Positions 1-11,956 of a stretch of DNA of 64,000 nucleotides are shown in pieces. Location of the stretch: positions 6,443,786 through 6,507,785 of the forward strand of contig QCXZ01000041.1 of NCBI GenBank assembly GCA_025024175.1. Reading direction: 5' to 3'. The DNA is from Rhyzopertha dominica (lineage: Eukaryota; Arthropoda; Insecta; Coleoptera; Bostrichidae). A program made the position numbers and the translations under genes. Under the pieces are notes generated by a model, which made no database searches, was not told where the DNA came from, and saw only the letters and a program-made list of their open reading frames with translations. Within the stretch, counting starts at the first letter, position 1. Each line of letters opens with the position of its first letter.

Positions 1-1575
1 TTAGAAGCAAGTTTCATATGCGATGCTCATAAGCTATCCTCTCATAAGAATCGTAGTGATAACTGTATTGATAATATTGTTATAAATATAATGTCGACCG
101 AATATGAAGTAGTGCCTGTTAATGCTGGCATTTCAGATCAGATATACTTGCAACTGAAATATTGGTATTATTTGGGTAACGGCGCCTGTAGCATACCTAT
201 AATAAAGAAAAATTACCGACCTATCCCTAAGGTTAGCAAAATGTTATTTTATTAGCTTTTGGAAATTGCAGACTGGTCTTTTATAAGTTCTAACAACCTA
301 GATGTACTTAGTAAGTTTCGTTTGTTTGTAGATACTACACAGGAAAAANATTACGAAGCATTCCCTGAAAAAGTTTGCACAAATTTGACGTAGGCACTGT
401 GCGGGTGGGCTGGTATTGCAAGAGACTTAAACTAATGAAAAATCATTTACATCTTATTACTAGATGGCATTTATAGACACACAGGTTGGTTGTTCTAAGC
501 CTGGGAGGTTGAGAAACGAATTCAGGCGAGTCTATAGAGATGCAATAAGGCGTTCAAAAACAGGTGCCAACGATAATTTTATAAATACTGCCTCTAACAA
601 AATTAAAGCGATGTGGAACATAATTAAACCGACGAGAAAAAACAAAAATTCGCCTCCGGACTGCGGCATTATAACTCATACTTTTCTAATGGAGCAGGCT
701 ACATTCTAAACAACCTGTCTAAGAACTACAATGATCCCATTTCATTAATGGCCCTGTCTGACGGTAATGAAATCAATGATTATTCCTATTTCAGTCAAGT
801 GTCTCAAGCCTACGTTAAAGACGTTGTGTCGGGTCTTAAAATTTAAAAAACTAAAGATGTATATGGTTTAAATGTAGAACTGCTTAAATCCGTAATAGAA
901 GTATTGATCACCTCGCATACCATTTTAATAAATATGTGTATAAGTAGCAATACTTTTGAAAATTGCTTGAAAGAGCGCTGGTTATACCGACTTATAAAAA
1001 AGGTGATGCCAGTGGCATAAGTAACTACAGACCTATTTCACTGCTCCCAGTTTCCTCTAAAATTATTGAAAAAAATATTATCGAAGCAACTAACAGTTTA
1101 CTTGGAAAACAGGGCAGTCATTGTTAATAATCAGCATGGTTTCAGACAGGGCCACTCAACTGCCGATGCTCTTATGCCATTGATTAATAATGTTACTCGA
1201 GCTTTCGATGGAGGAGAGGATGTTATATCATTCTTCCTGGACTTGTCAAAGGCCTTTGGCTGTGTTGACCCAGTAATACTTATTCGTAAACTGTATTATT
1301 ACAATCTCCATCCAAGTAGCTGTGTTATAATCACTTTATTTCTTTCTAACCATTCACAGAAAATTATTTTTAATGAGTTTTCTCATGAATTTTCTCTATA
1401 TATTGGTGTGCCTTAGGGCTCGGTGTTGGGGCCTCTATTATTTCTTTTTTACTATTAACCATCTGCCTCTCTGTATTGATCAGGGTGGTACTACATCTCG
1501 TTATGAACAAGGATAAGTCAACTCCAACTTCCTGGGAGTCACTCTTAATTCAGGATTGCCTTTGCATGCGCATGG
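1..1575 (+). pseudogene. Broken ORF2 (endonuclease end, linker, reverse transcriptase)
   Basis: This is the remnant of the endonuclease/reverse transcriptase that would copy the element RNA at a nicked target. The longest open piece, 1066-1416, reads through the RT fingers and palm: NQHGFRQGHSTADAL, then LDLSKAFGCVD, where the first metal-binding Asp is kept but the usual AFD is AFG. A stop follows IGVP, and GSVLGPLLFLF continues in the next phase. No YADD box is visible. FLGVTLNSGLPLHAHGE at 1526-1575 matches the conserved segment after the RT. Internal stops at several points show that it makes no protein. Family assignment is from recognised motifs, not a search. Confidence 0.78.
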
Positions 1576-2340
1576 TGAAAAAAAAACAGAAAAAATTCCT
1601 AATAAAAACACCCTACAAGCAAAATTATTTTATAATTTCCAAATAGCAAGGCATATTTGCCTTATTGTTGTTTTATTATTGTTCCTCGACGTCTATTTTA
1701 TTTTACAAGGTATTCCCCTACGGGTATTCAGCTTCAGTACACTAAAGTGTTATATAGTTTAGTATTAGGAACGTTTTCACAGAAAAATTATAAAACAGTG
1801 TTAAGCACCGTTTTATACTCATAAAGGTTTACATAATTTTTAATGAAATATCTATAATTATAGAGAATATATCTCGGTCTGAGGACATGTTTTATTTTAC
1901 GGAAGTGGAATATGGGTTGCAACTTTACCCAATCGTTAAGAAATAAATCATTTTCCGCCAAATCAGTTAAAACACCGAAAGATTCCTTTGAAGATGCTGA
2001 ATGCAAACCGTTTTGTAACTGATTTATAGTAATTTTTATACCACCTCTGTAACTATCTACAAAACTATTCTATAACACATACTAAAACCATTATGGGATA
2101 CTGTATATAACTAAAATGTTTTATAAAGGTGCGCCTTTTTGCATCTCTAAGCATTCTATAAACGTTGTGACAATGTTTACAGAAGTATCACTGTTTTTTT
2201 AAATTGTTTTATAAACGTTTGCCTGACCATTATAAGCTGTAAGTTGCTAGTTGGGCATCTTTATTTTGCGGAACCTCAGTAAACATGTTTAGAGAGAGAC
2301 TTTAAGGGTGGCCTATTTTGGTTTAATACACAGTAATTAT
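1576..2340. other. Interval separating the two LINE parts; unidentified
   Basis: AT-rich sequence with no recognised family. A near-perfect hairpin lies at 1791-1815 (TAAAACAGTG, 5-nt loop, CACCGTTTTA). A 72-codon open stretch on the minus strand (1788-2006) opens without an ATG and is not recognised. It could be an insertion into the LINE, since LINE coding sequence resumes at 2345. Confidence 0.3.
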
Positions 2341-2344
2341 TTCA

Positions 2345-2535
2345 TATGGATTGTGGCTATGGAATTACTCTTGTATTAGATAACAAATATTTGTACTTCA
2401 AAGACGCGCAGTACGCATTATAGATAAACTTAACTTCACAGCTGACTGCAGAATTTCATTCAAAGATCTATTTATTTATAACGCTCTTCCTGCGGAATAC
2501 TAAATACCAAAACTTTTAAATTAAAACTAAATCGG
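2345..2535 (+). pseudogene. 3' terminal coding scrap of the same LINE
   Basis: The frame contains IFVLQRRAVRIIDKLNF and, after TADC, RISFKDLFIYNALPAEY. This is the typical C-terminal segment of Jockey-type ORF2, where a basic helix precedes a cysteine and a KxL motif. It lies 770 bp after the rest of the ORF, so either an insertion or a rearrangement sits between them. Stops surround it. Confidence 0.6.
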
Positions 2536-2739
2536 TTACTGATTGACAATACTTTTTACAGCTTTTCGTGATCCCAATGTGTGTGTATTATGTTCCTCTC
2601 AAAGACTGCTTGTTCGCCTGTGCTGTCTCTCTGTCTTATGTCATGCAATATCATTGACTTGTGCAAAAAATATATTTTTAATATGCATATATAAAGATTA
2701 TGATTATGATAATCTCCTAAAGTTGTGGATTTAATATAA

Positions 2740-5700
2740 TTCTAGAAGTAATATACTGAGTGGTGGGTTTCGAAATATGCGCTGCATCTACCTATTTTTT
2801 TAGTTCATCCCACGTAAGCAAATCTTATATAAAAAGTACACGAATCAAATACTTTTTCAAGGATACAAAATTAACTATAGCTATCTATTCTAACTACTGT
2901 TTTGTAATGTAAAAATTTCACTTGTTACACAACGCGACGGCAGCTAGTTGTTCGGTTAGAGCGGGGTCGTGGATTTTAATATGATTTCTTAAGGGCGCCA
3001 CCAATTTTACACAGACACTAAAAATTGGAAATCAGAGTGCAGACAAAAAAAATAAGCGATCGCCGGTCCGGTTGAAATAAGTATTTTATTTACGGTGTTA
3101 CTACAGCTGTGATAACTATTTAGGTAAATTTGTCTTATAAGAACAAAAGCGGTATCCCTATCAAAGCTTTGAACGGGCTAACATTCATTCACAGTAAAAC
3201 CAAAGTATCTGATAAAAGATGGTTAAGTACTGACCGCTATGATGAAACTATATAAATGGAACTTAGCTGTTTCCTGTCCAGATATCGGAGTTCACAAAAT
3301 GGCTGTTACTGGGAATCGGTTTTCCTAGACGGAACTGCTGCTTCGGACTCGAACCAAGTTTTTGATATTCCAGGTGATAAGTGTTTGGTAGAAAATTTGT
3401 ACTGGATACTGGCGCTAGGCCTCCACCAAAAGACCCTATTACATTTAGGAAATAAATTACACAGTAACAATGATTTCACACAAGGTTACCTCACTTGTTG
3501 AAGGTCTTTCTCCCAAAATATAACAATTTGCAAGATATTGTTATTTGTTAAATGGCGTGTATGACGGATGCTCTTAACAATTTTATGATCTTAACATATG
3601 GATCACAATTTGGATTATTCAAATCACGTCTTAATAAATGTGTGCTCTGTCTTTCGATGCCAGTCACAGAATGCTGGTTTTTTGTGGAAAGCATGGCCAA
3701 GTGAAAAGGTGATAATGAAAGGAAGATATTCAATTTTAAACCTCACGTAGGCAACCCAGGTTACTCATACAGGTAAGTAATTATTTTACAACATGAAGTA
3801 ATAATAACATTTCATTTTCAGGAAAGACAGCAAATAGTGTTAGTTTGAGTACGAGTAATGTATGCATGTATAGTATTTGTTTCCTTCAATTTGTTGATTA
3901 TGTAAAATGATAAAATAAATGTTATAGTTTGTAGCTTGTTGCTTTCACGGCTCATTGCGATGCCAGTTGTTTGTGTGCAACGTTATTATCCTCAAGTTGG
4001 TGTTGCCCAAAGAAATAGCTTTAAAGTTATGTTACCCAGTACCTTTTTGTCGCAAAAGGTCACGGACAAATTGGATATTTTGTAATTTATTTGGTAAATT
4101 AATGTGGTCGCCGTCTCATCTAATAAAACACACTTTTTGCCACCTTTCTTCCATTGCTGATGTTCTTCCATCATTTTGCATTTTGTCGACTTTAAATCGA
4201 CATGCTATGAACTCACAGAACATATTTGACAACATTGTTGCATCTCAGCGTTGTGCTCACGTCTATCTTGCGATGGTAATGGAAACATGTCATCAATGAC
4301 GTAACTTTAAAGCTCTGTGAATAGCCCTCCTAAAGCGTTCGCAAAAAGCAAAGAACAATGGCAGATACCTGCAGGATAACAGACCAAATTGGCGTAAGAG
4401 AGGGTTCCTTGGGGATTTGAGCAACAAATTCACTGAACTAAAGGACATCAAATGACATAAAACAGGAGGAACATCAAAGGGCGTCCCACTTGCGGTCGAT
4501 ATGCCGCACTTTGATGGCGCTATCGGTTGATTTAATAACTCCCGGGGAAGATATAAAAAAGAAAGCAATTAGGAATTTCACGGTCATTAAGAATCTGCGT
4601 TCCGTGAAACTCCCTTGTTATTTTATAATTTATTTCCTTTGAAATTACTGCAAGAAGCGCAGACGACGCCAGAAACAGTCGCATACGGTAGCGTCGGAAA
4701 GATGATTGTTTAATCAGGCTGCGGTAAAATTGGAAGCATTTACATTAACATAGGTCTGGTAATGAGACCGTTCCGGTGATATTGCCAAAACAGTGGATTC
4801 CGGGCGAGGACCCGGTTCAATTTCAGTTTTCCGCGGGGCATACTCTCATGCGTTTGTTTATACACCTGCTGTTTCAATTTGCTACAAATGTATAAATTAT
4901 ATGTCTATAGGACCAATGTGGATAGGCTGGAATTCTAGAATGGAAATCACTGGTCGTTAACTACTGTTACCTGATAAGGAGTGTTTGAATGATAAACAGC
5001 TACCTTTAATAATTTCTGTGAATATTCCTGGTCATGTTAATATTAGAAGTCTGCCCCTGGCAGACATTACCCCTAATTTTTAATGAAGAAGGGGATTCGG
5101 GCAATACCTCACCTTATTTTAATTTCTATTTTATCAAAAGCCGTTTGTGAAATGATCTTATTAGATTTGGCCAACACCAATCAGTAATTTTACATAGTAT
5201 CAACTGAAGAGATCAGCAAGATTGCGGAAAGGTATGACAAAAACGCACTGAAAGGTTTACAAAGAAAGTTCTACCAACAAAGCAATCGTCTGTTTACTAA
5301 AAATTTTCAAGAACGAAGGCATTATGATGGACTTGCAGGCCGCATTGCATACAACACTATACTCTATAAAGTTACACAGGGCGGAGTAAACGTACCACTC
5401 CATCTAAATGGTTGTTAACATTGAACAAGGGATGTCAAGTGCGTCTACTTCAGAGATGCTAGGCAAAAGAACACCAAATAAAAAACCGNAACGATTGTTC
5501 TTAACTCCAAAATCGAAATGAAAGAAGACAAGAATTTGGTTCAAAAGCTGTTCAATGGTTATTAACCATCTCAATATCTGGACATGCCTAGGCGCGCAGA
5601 GGATTGGGAATTGATACCAAGATGGTAAAAATAACAATTAGTTTAAACCGTCCTTCCGCTGTAAGCAATTTGACAAACAACTAGCTACATAACTCATATA

Positions 5701-5850
5701 CAAAAAAAATGTTTCGAATATTGTATACAATAATTGTGCGTTCCTAGTATAGTTTCTTATACTGCCAATGATATTGTCTAATAGTTAATAGCGGTTGTTG
5801 TTTCATCCAGGTTTTCGATACCATTGGCTTTTTTGTAACGGATTTTATTG
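2740..5850. other. Unassigned AT-rich interval
   Basis: No recognisable gene or element. An ATG-started 81-codon ORF at 3256-3501 and a 114-codon ORF at 3955-4299 resemble no family known to me. A stretch of more balanced composition at 4640-4870 may be old unique host sequence. The sequence at 5220-5640 has a mildly protein-like texture but no motif I can name. Confidence 0.3.
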
Positions 5851-5854
5851 ATTT

Positions 5855-6065
5855 TATTCCAGTAGCTGACCACATAATAGACAAGTTACAGGTAGCCAAA
5901 ATAAAGGAACAAATTTCCAATTTAGAGGGCCTTGCATGTGGTGAGCCTTAGAATCCATACTAGGCCCCCTGTTATTTATTATATATAGTTGCAGGCTTTT
6001 ATCAGCTATATAATTTTGCAGCTCATGTTTTTATATAAGTAGATGATTCCATGATTTAGGTCTAT
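5855..6065 (+). pseudogene. Reverse-transcriptase scrap of a non-LTR element
   Basis: At 5953-5988 the plus strand reads ESILGPLLFIIY, the RT palm motif normally written QGSxLGPLLF. About 60 bp on, in a shifted frame, VDDS matches the YADDS catalytic loop with its two aspartates. A stop precedes the first motif and a frameshift separates the two. This is a short eroded piece of a Jockey/CR1-like ORF2. Its limits are uncertain and no 3' tail was seen. Confidence 0.6.
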
Positions 6066-6439
6066 ATTCTTTGGTCACTTTGTAATTCTATTTGGAATGC
6101 GATACCATTGACAAGAGGTCAAAAAATAAGCACAATAAAATAACTGATCAAAATGTCCGAAAGCGTACACAGTAAAAATCTCATTTATTATATAAAGTGG
6201 TAGGATTTTGCAAATCTTATAAATTTTAAGATGGTGGTTTCAGTTGATCGACTGACTAATTAATATCTCACCCTTGTTATTATAATGAAGTCCATATAAG
6301 TCGATTTTTACCTGCATATATCAACTATTCCTCTCTGCAATGTTCCAAATACTGAAGGATTGTCATTATTAATATTATAGGATGCACAAATGAAAAAATT
6401 GCATGTAATAATTATAAGCTTCCTAGCTATGACAAACAA
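6066..6439. other. Unassigned AT-rich interval
   Basis: No repeat, reading frame or motif recognised before the inverted-repeat element that starts at 6440. Confidence 0.3.
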
Positions 6440-8241
6440 CCCACACAGCACAAGCTGCTCTAATTGATATCTATAAAACGTAATTTCTGGATATCCATGA
6501 CATCTATCAGATGTCCAGGGATATCCATAATATGTCTAAAAGTAGTCCAAATGACCGGGTAAATATCCATATCTTTGTGGATATCAAATACATATCTTAT
6601 AGATGTGCTTTTTAACATCTAATGGACAGCTTGATCTATTGGCTACAACCTGTAGCTGTGGATGCTTGATGGATATGTATTTCATATCTAATGCTCTTCT
6701 AATAGTAGCATAAAAAATATAGAGTATAATTGTAAAGTTTATTAGTAAAAACTTTTCTCATACAAAATTTAAAAAAGAACATTTCACTTATATGTATATG
6801 TAGGTCATTGAAGCCACTAACTTTGATGATCAGTCCTGCAAAAAATAAATTGATAAGATAAAAATACGGGCATGTTACATGAAATTCTTTGTTAGCTAAT
6901 CATTTAATATGGTTTAAACACATAGTACAATAGACAAAATTTTACAATTCTAAATTATTCTTGTAATTTCAGTTGTTACATTCTAAATTATTTATTTGAA
7001 TGCTAATTTTCTTGTTGCTGATGGATTTCCAATGAAATAATTTAGTCAATCCACGTAGACCAAATAAGTTTTCAACTTTTAAATAATAAATGGTTTTTCA
7101 AAATTACAGAATAGAATTATTTATTAAATCTAATAATAAATTGTTACCCGCATGACAAAAGTGTTGTCTTTTACACATTTAAATGGTTAACAATTGTTAT
7201 TTAGGTTCATAAAGTTAGCATGGGATTTTATTTAATAATTTGATATTCATTAATTACTAATCTCTCAACTACTGTTTCATTATCAGCAACGTTCAATGGA
7301 GAATTCACACCAATATCTCTTACATACAAAGCACAAGGTTTTGCAAGAAAGTGAGGTTAAGTTTACAGTAAATGCCAAATATTTAAACCATATATCGACG
7401 GTAAATAATGTTGCTTAAGATAAAACATAAAACGTCAACAAAAGAAGAAATACTTACCGGTAACGTTAAATGTATTTTCCATATCTGATCATCGCACAAT
7501 TACAAACACGTTATTTTTATGGTTATAGCAATGGCGCACATTATTACTTCGCATAACAGAGACAGACGATCCAAGCTGGATGCGTGGAGTAAGACGTTGC
7601 CAATGCCTCAATTACTAGTATCTCGGTAGTGAACTTGTATTGCTTTAAGTCTAAATAATAGTAGGTAATGTTAAATAAAATGGCATTATAGTTTAAAGAT
7701 TTTTTTTACTAATATAGCACTTGTCATACGAAAAAAGTAATTTTATAATGATTGCTTTTCTGACACAGCTTTTGTAGATGTTCATCAGCTTTCCCACATT
7801 TGGCAACACTGACTAAGTGGATTAGATATATTATATTATGCCTACACAAACTTCGGGATAAAAAATTTAATGAACTAATTCTCCATATAGTATTAAAGAA
7901 TAACAATAAATGATTAGTGTACAATAATTTATACACCTAAATAGATTTTGCCAAGATTGTTGTTTACGTTATAGAACGTTTATATATCCATTAGACATCC
8001 ATTATCAAACCGAGTAGACATCACCATGATTTTATTACTCTTTAAAATAGAAATGATTGGTATTGTAAAGCAGGTAGGTATATGATGTTACGTACAACTT
8101 ACAAAATAATGACAATTTGCATGATTTGGCATATGTGATTCATGAATATCTATTTCACATCTAATGGATATATCACATAGATGAGATATGGATCATTTTG
8201 TTATCTGATAGATATCCACAGGCTATCATGTGCTGTGTGGG
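6440..8241. mobile_element. 1.8-kb inverted-repeat DNA element with subterminal repeats
   Basis: The ends are a perfect 13-bp inverted repeat: CCCACACAGCACA at 6440-6452 and TGTGCTGTGTGGG at 8229-8241. Just inside each end (6460-6670 and 8140-8228) are many copies, in both orientations, of an ATGGATAT/ATATCCAT motif mixed with AGATGT/ACATCT. Such clustered subterminal repeats are typical transposase-binding sites of cut-and-paste elements. The interior is AT-rich with a possible small spliced ORF on the minus strand and no transposase. I could not find a clear target duplication (flanks ...ACAAACAA and AAATTACT...), so the superfamily is open. Probably non-autonomous. Confidence 0.65.
7228..7482 (-). 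CDS. Possible two-exon mini-ORF (37 codons) inside the inverted-repeat element
   Basis: On the minus strand an ATG at 7482-7480 opens MENTFNVT and runs into a strong donor (G then GTAAGT at 7457-7452). A 141-bp intron ends in AG at 7318-7317, and splicing there keeps the frame: D I G V N S P L N V A D N, then E T V V E R L V I N E, ending at a TAA at 7230-7228. Without splicing the frame closes quickly. I know no family for this peptide. A sequence of balanced composition at 7500-7640, upstream of the ATG, could hold its promoter. What is seen is the ORF and splice consensus; expression is inference, and chance is quite possible for so short a frame. Confidence 0.3.
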
Positions 8242-8249
8242 AAATTACT

Positions 8250-9355
8250 TATAAGGACTACTTGATAGTGAAATCTATAAGTACATGGACATTTTTGCTT
8301 CTGGGAGAACTAGAACTAACAGTGACGGATTTTTTGTTTTCCCTAGACCTAAACGACAAATAACAAGATGCTACTCAGAAAACAGTTTAAAATTTGTATG
8401 CAAAATATCGCTAGCAAAACATGAGTTTAATTGTTAATTTGCCTAATAAGCCCTTATTACGTGGCTGTACTGTATTGTCAGTTGCTTCCAAATAACCTAG
8501 AAACATATCCAATCAATATTAAGGTGATGAGTGTAAAGAACACACCATGTCTAATAAGCTCTTGGTAAACAAATTTGATCCATATAAATGCAAAAGCCGC
8601 AAAAGGAAATGATCTTGAAGGTTTAATTCTAATGCTAATAACAAATATTAACTTTACATCCAATAAAACGCCTTGGGTTTGCTCAACAAATATACACAAT
8701 GATATAACGTTTTTAGATCATGTTTATTTACCTATTTGTTTTTAACAGCAAACAGGATATAAGATATATATAAAACCCGTACCATAAAATTTTGATGGTG
8801 CGCCTTTTTAATAGATATTTAGTTACAATCTACAATTTGAGTGATGGTAAATTTGTAAGATTTTGGAACAGTGAATGAACAAAGTAATTAATTGCAATTA
8901 CTTAAATTAGTAATTGAAATACTTTCATTGTGACTGAAGCAGTATTGCTTACCAACTGTAATTCACAAATTAGGCCTGCAATCAAAATATTTCCAACAAA
9001 AAGCAAATATAGCGGATATAAGTTTACCGTGAATACATGTCTATAAACTAGGATGGCAGTCTCTAAAATGCAAGTACTATGTCCAAATGACGTCTGCAAG
9101 AACGCGAAAATGCTTTCTACAACATGATTGCCGTAAGCAGATGGAACTGATTATTTGAAATTACATCAAAGCTTGTAATTATTTTTTATTCCTTACAATT
9201 TGTTCTAAGTAAATGTAAGTGTACTACTAATTACATATTGTGAAGTAATTTTAGTATCACTGAATATGAAATCACAAATAACTAAAAGTAGCTAACCCAA
9301 CAACAACTTAACGCTGTAAAACTTAAACAATCTTTAGAATCAGCTGATTCTGCAT
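8250..9355. other. Unassigned AT-rich interval
   Basis: No gene or element recognised. A short palindrome (CCATAAAATTTTGATGG, about 8792-8808) is the only local structure noted. Confidence 0.3.
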
Positions 9356-9890
9356 TTCTTTGCAGGGCCCTCGTCTTGCCTCCAAGGGCTGCAAATCACT
9401 CAAGACATCTTAAAAGCCTAGCAGCGTAATGATTCCGCAACATAACAAAACAGATGTAGCTGAACGTTCGTCCGCGCTATTTATTAAAAAAACTGAAACT
9501 TTTAAGAGCTTGTGCCGTTTGCAACACGGATACCCTCCTTAAAAGCGAGTCGTGCTTTCAGAATCTCAGTTGGGCAAAGTTGGCTGGCACCTTTTATTTA
9601 TAATCTAATAAAGTGGCAGCGTAGATCATCCGTTTCGGGTGTTCAGCGACGCCTACAGCTATTACTAGAACGTAAGGATTACTTTACTCGCAGAAACTTT
9701 GGAAGATATCGCCCCCTGCACTTTATTACGACGTGAGACAATGCTTATTCGGTGATACCACCTCGCATATTGGGCCATTTAACTCGCGATTTATTCAAAT
9801 GCCCCCTCCAAAGTTCTCAATTCCAGCTCTAATGCATCTTCACGATGTATGCGAGGAGTTTAAGATTTTTGGTATTTAGTAAGTGCCGTC
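9356..9890. other. Island of balanced composition, probably unique host DNA
   Basis: Base composition rises clearly above the AT-rich surroundings, with no repeat or transposon motif and no sustained reading frame (74 codons at most). One of several such islands in the window. Could be conserved non-coding sequence. Confidence 0.35.
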
Positions 9891-10685
9891 TTTCATCAGT
9901 TGCCTGAAAAGGGAGTGAAATAAAAAGAACAAATAAGTAACTAATGAATTAATTAGGCTAAAATTATCCAGCTTTATATCGACACTGGAGCTCAAAAGTG
10001 AAAATATAATAATAATATTATGCGTCTAGGGTTTGTAACTAGAAAACTGAAAGGCAATTCTACAAAACAATTATATATGTCTAGTAATTGGGTATTGTTG
10101 CGAAGTATGGACACTAGAAAACCTGGAGCAGTCTGTGAAAGAAATTATTGTTTGGACGGAAAAGAAATAGATTGTCATGGACAAACAAATAACTGGAAGT
10201 GTATGCAAGGCACTCGGCATTATAGCATAAATCGAAGAATCGTGACGAATAGGAAATATCAATTCGGTGTAGTTAGTACAAACATTTTAATGCTTTTTAA
10301 TACAACACAAAATATCGGCACTTGTAGCTTTAAATAATTTTATCCTATGACTCGAATAGATTCCAATCGATTTTAGACGATCTCAATAGATTGAAAACGA
10401 TTGCTAAAGATTCGCTCAAATGATTCGAATCGAAATTTTTGTACTCTATTTTATGAAATAAAAATCAATGGTAATTTGATTACCTACTCTATAAAACTGT
10501 CAACTTCCGTGATTTATAAATCTGAATTAATAAATTTGACGCAACAAAATAATGTACGGAAGTGCAACCCAAAGAAGCGAGTTCCTGAAAATAAAATTGC
10601 AGAAAAAATGTTTGCTGTTTCCACGCATCAAACGTACAACCCACCCTTGTGATCATTATAAAAGGCATACTTAACATACCTCCTA
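9891..10685. other. Unassigned interval
   Basis: Holds a 105-codon ATG-started frame at 10020-10337 with no recognised motif. A degenerate run of ATTCGAAT/ATAGATT-type words lies at 10345-10430. No element ends seen. Confidence 0.25.
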
Positions 10686-11010
10686 AAAATCAACCTTTGA
10701 AACGCGTTTAGCGAACCGAGCGCGGCGCCTCCACCAAAAGTGCTCACGAAACATCAAGGCGGATTTGTTCCTGGATTTATCTGCGTACGTGCTAGCGGCC
10801 ACTATTTAACGATGCTGCCGTCGAAGACTATCCGGTGCAGTCGTGAAAGAAAATTAAACGGCGGAAGGGTTAATGAGCCAGGGCTATCGCCGAATCGGCC
10901 GTCCCGGAGCTCAACAGCTGACTTCGTTATGATTTATTGCGGTAGAGCTATTTCGGGCGACTCGCCTACAACCAACGTACGGGGAGTGGAAAATTAAGAC
11001 GGTTTTCAAG
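10686..11010. other. Island of balanced composition, probably unique host DNA
   Basis: Relatively GC-rich stretch without repeat character. An 85-codon frame at 10740-10997 does not start with ATG and shows no family motif. Resembles the other host-like islands. Confidence 0.35.
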
Positions 11011-11179
11011 GGCGCTTTATTATTGTTAAATTAAAGCAGTGTAGTTCTTCTATAAGGTGAATAAACACATGTAAATAAACAACAACATATACACTCATCG
11101 GTAAGGAACCGGATGAGTTTTTCTTTCGCTTAAACTTAAAGTAATATCGCTTTTTCATGTTTTACCATATCTTTATGTA

Positions 11180-11186
<7 letters not shown>

Positions 11187-11238
<52 letters not shown>
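11187..11238. repeat. (AT)26 microsatellite
   Basis: Fifty-two uninterrupted bases of alternating A and T. Confidence 0.97.
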
Positions 11239-11241
<3 letters not shown>

Positions 11242-11253
11242 ACTAAATTTCTT

Positions 11254-11340
11254 GGGGGAATTCGACCTGGTGGTTAAATTTAAAGAATACTCTTTATTTT
11301 TAGGCCAAGCTTTCGGCTGTTTTATTTCAGCCTTCGTCAG
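11254..11340. repeat. Single terminus of a palindromic transposon family
   Basis: The stretch GGGGGAATTCGACC... ACTCTTTATT... CCAAGCTTTCGGCTG... CAGCCTTCGTCAGGG has the same motif order as both arms of the palindromic element at 61219-61674: the GGGAATTCGAC block, an AGTACTCTTATT block, a GCCAAGCTTTC block and a self-complementary GGCTG/CAGCC segment. It sits directly after the (AT)n tract. I found no inverted partner within a few kilobases, so it appears to be one surviving end. Confidence 0.5.
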
Positions 11341-11956
11341 GGCTCTTACTACAAACAACAATTCATTACATTAAGTTCTTTTTTAACAGATGGAACATAT
11401 TACTTACAAAGTTTGAGTTTTAATTCAGCAGCTCTATTTTGAAATCAGCCTTTAAGGATTTGACCGTTTAACTGTAAACTGCACTATTTATATAATACAA
11501 TGTGAAATTTTATGTTAATATCAATTTTGGGAAAATAAGTTGACATACATGTCGTAGTCAATTTCATAAACTACTTTTGTTATAATTTTGAATTCTGATT
11601 CCTACGTTTTTTTTATAATATGAACATTAAATCTTTATATGTCTGTTTAATATCAAAATTGCAACAATATACCTAAAAGATTCTAGTACACTAAACTTAA
11701 ATTTTGAAAAATTTATGAAAAATTCATTAATAACTAGTTTAATTTTCGTTTTGTTAATTTGTTAAATATTGACAACTAGACGACCACGAATAATATTATT
11801 GAGTATATAAATATATATATTGACGTATTTTCCTAAAAAAAAAAATGGTGTACTTGGTTTGTTGGCCGTGTAAGCCTTTTCCTGAGATGGCTACCACCAG
11901 CAACAAAAATATAAGAAAAAGACAGGTAAAATACTTTTTGGTATGATTTTTATTTT

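Larger units (their letters stand above)
1..2715 (+). mobile_element. Degraded non-LTR retrotransposon, Jockey/CR1-type; 5' end lies outside the window
   Basis: Retrotransposon domains occur in the expected order on the plus strand: the end of an APE-type endonuclease (1-190, with the SDNCIDNIVINI and GISDQ segments), a linker rich in basic residues (464-709), reverse transcriptase (about 1000-1575) and the post-RT tail (2345-2535, QRRAVRIIDKL). Several stops and frameshifts break it. A short GATTAT-like tail near 2695-2712 may be the 3' end. About 750 bp of unrelated sequence at 1576-2340 separates the RT from the tail. The clade is inferred from motif style only. The element is dead. Confidence 0.8.

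Noticed and set aside
3256..3501. 81-codon ATG-started frame
   Set aside because: No recognised domain, and no flanking signals that would make it an exon.
10020..10337. 105-codon ATG-started frame
   Set aside because: No motif, no splice or promoter context, overlapped by a minus-strand frame. Left unassigned.
11296..11345. Hammerhead-like core on the minus strand (CTGACGA, GGCTG/CAGCC stem, GAAA), echoed near 61580 and 62945
   Set aside because: The stem leaves an unpaired base next to CTGACGA, and no stem III or closing stem I with a NUH site can be drawn. It is explained by the self-complementary ends of palindromic elements.
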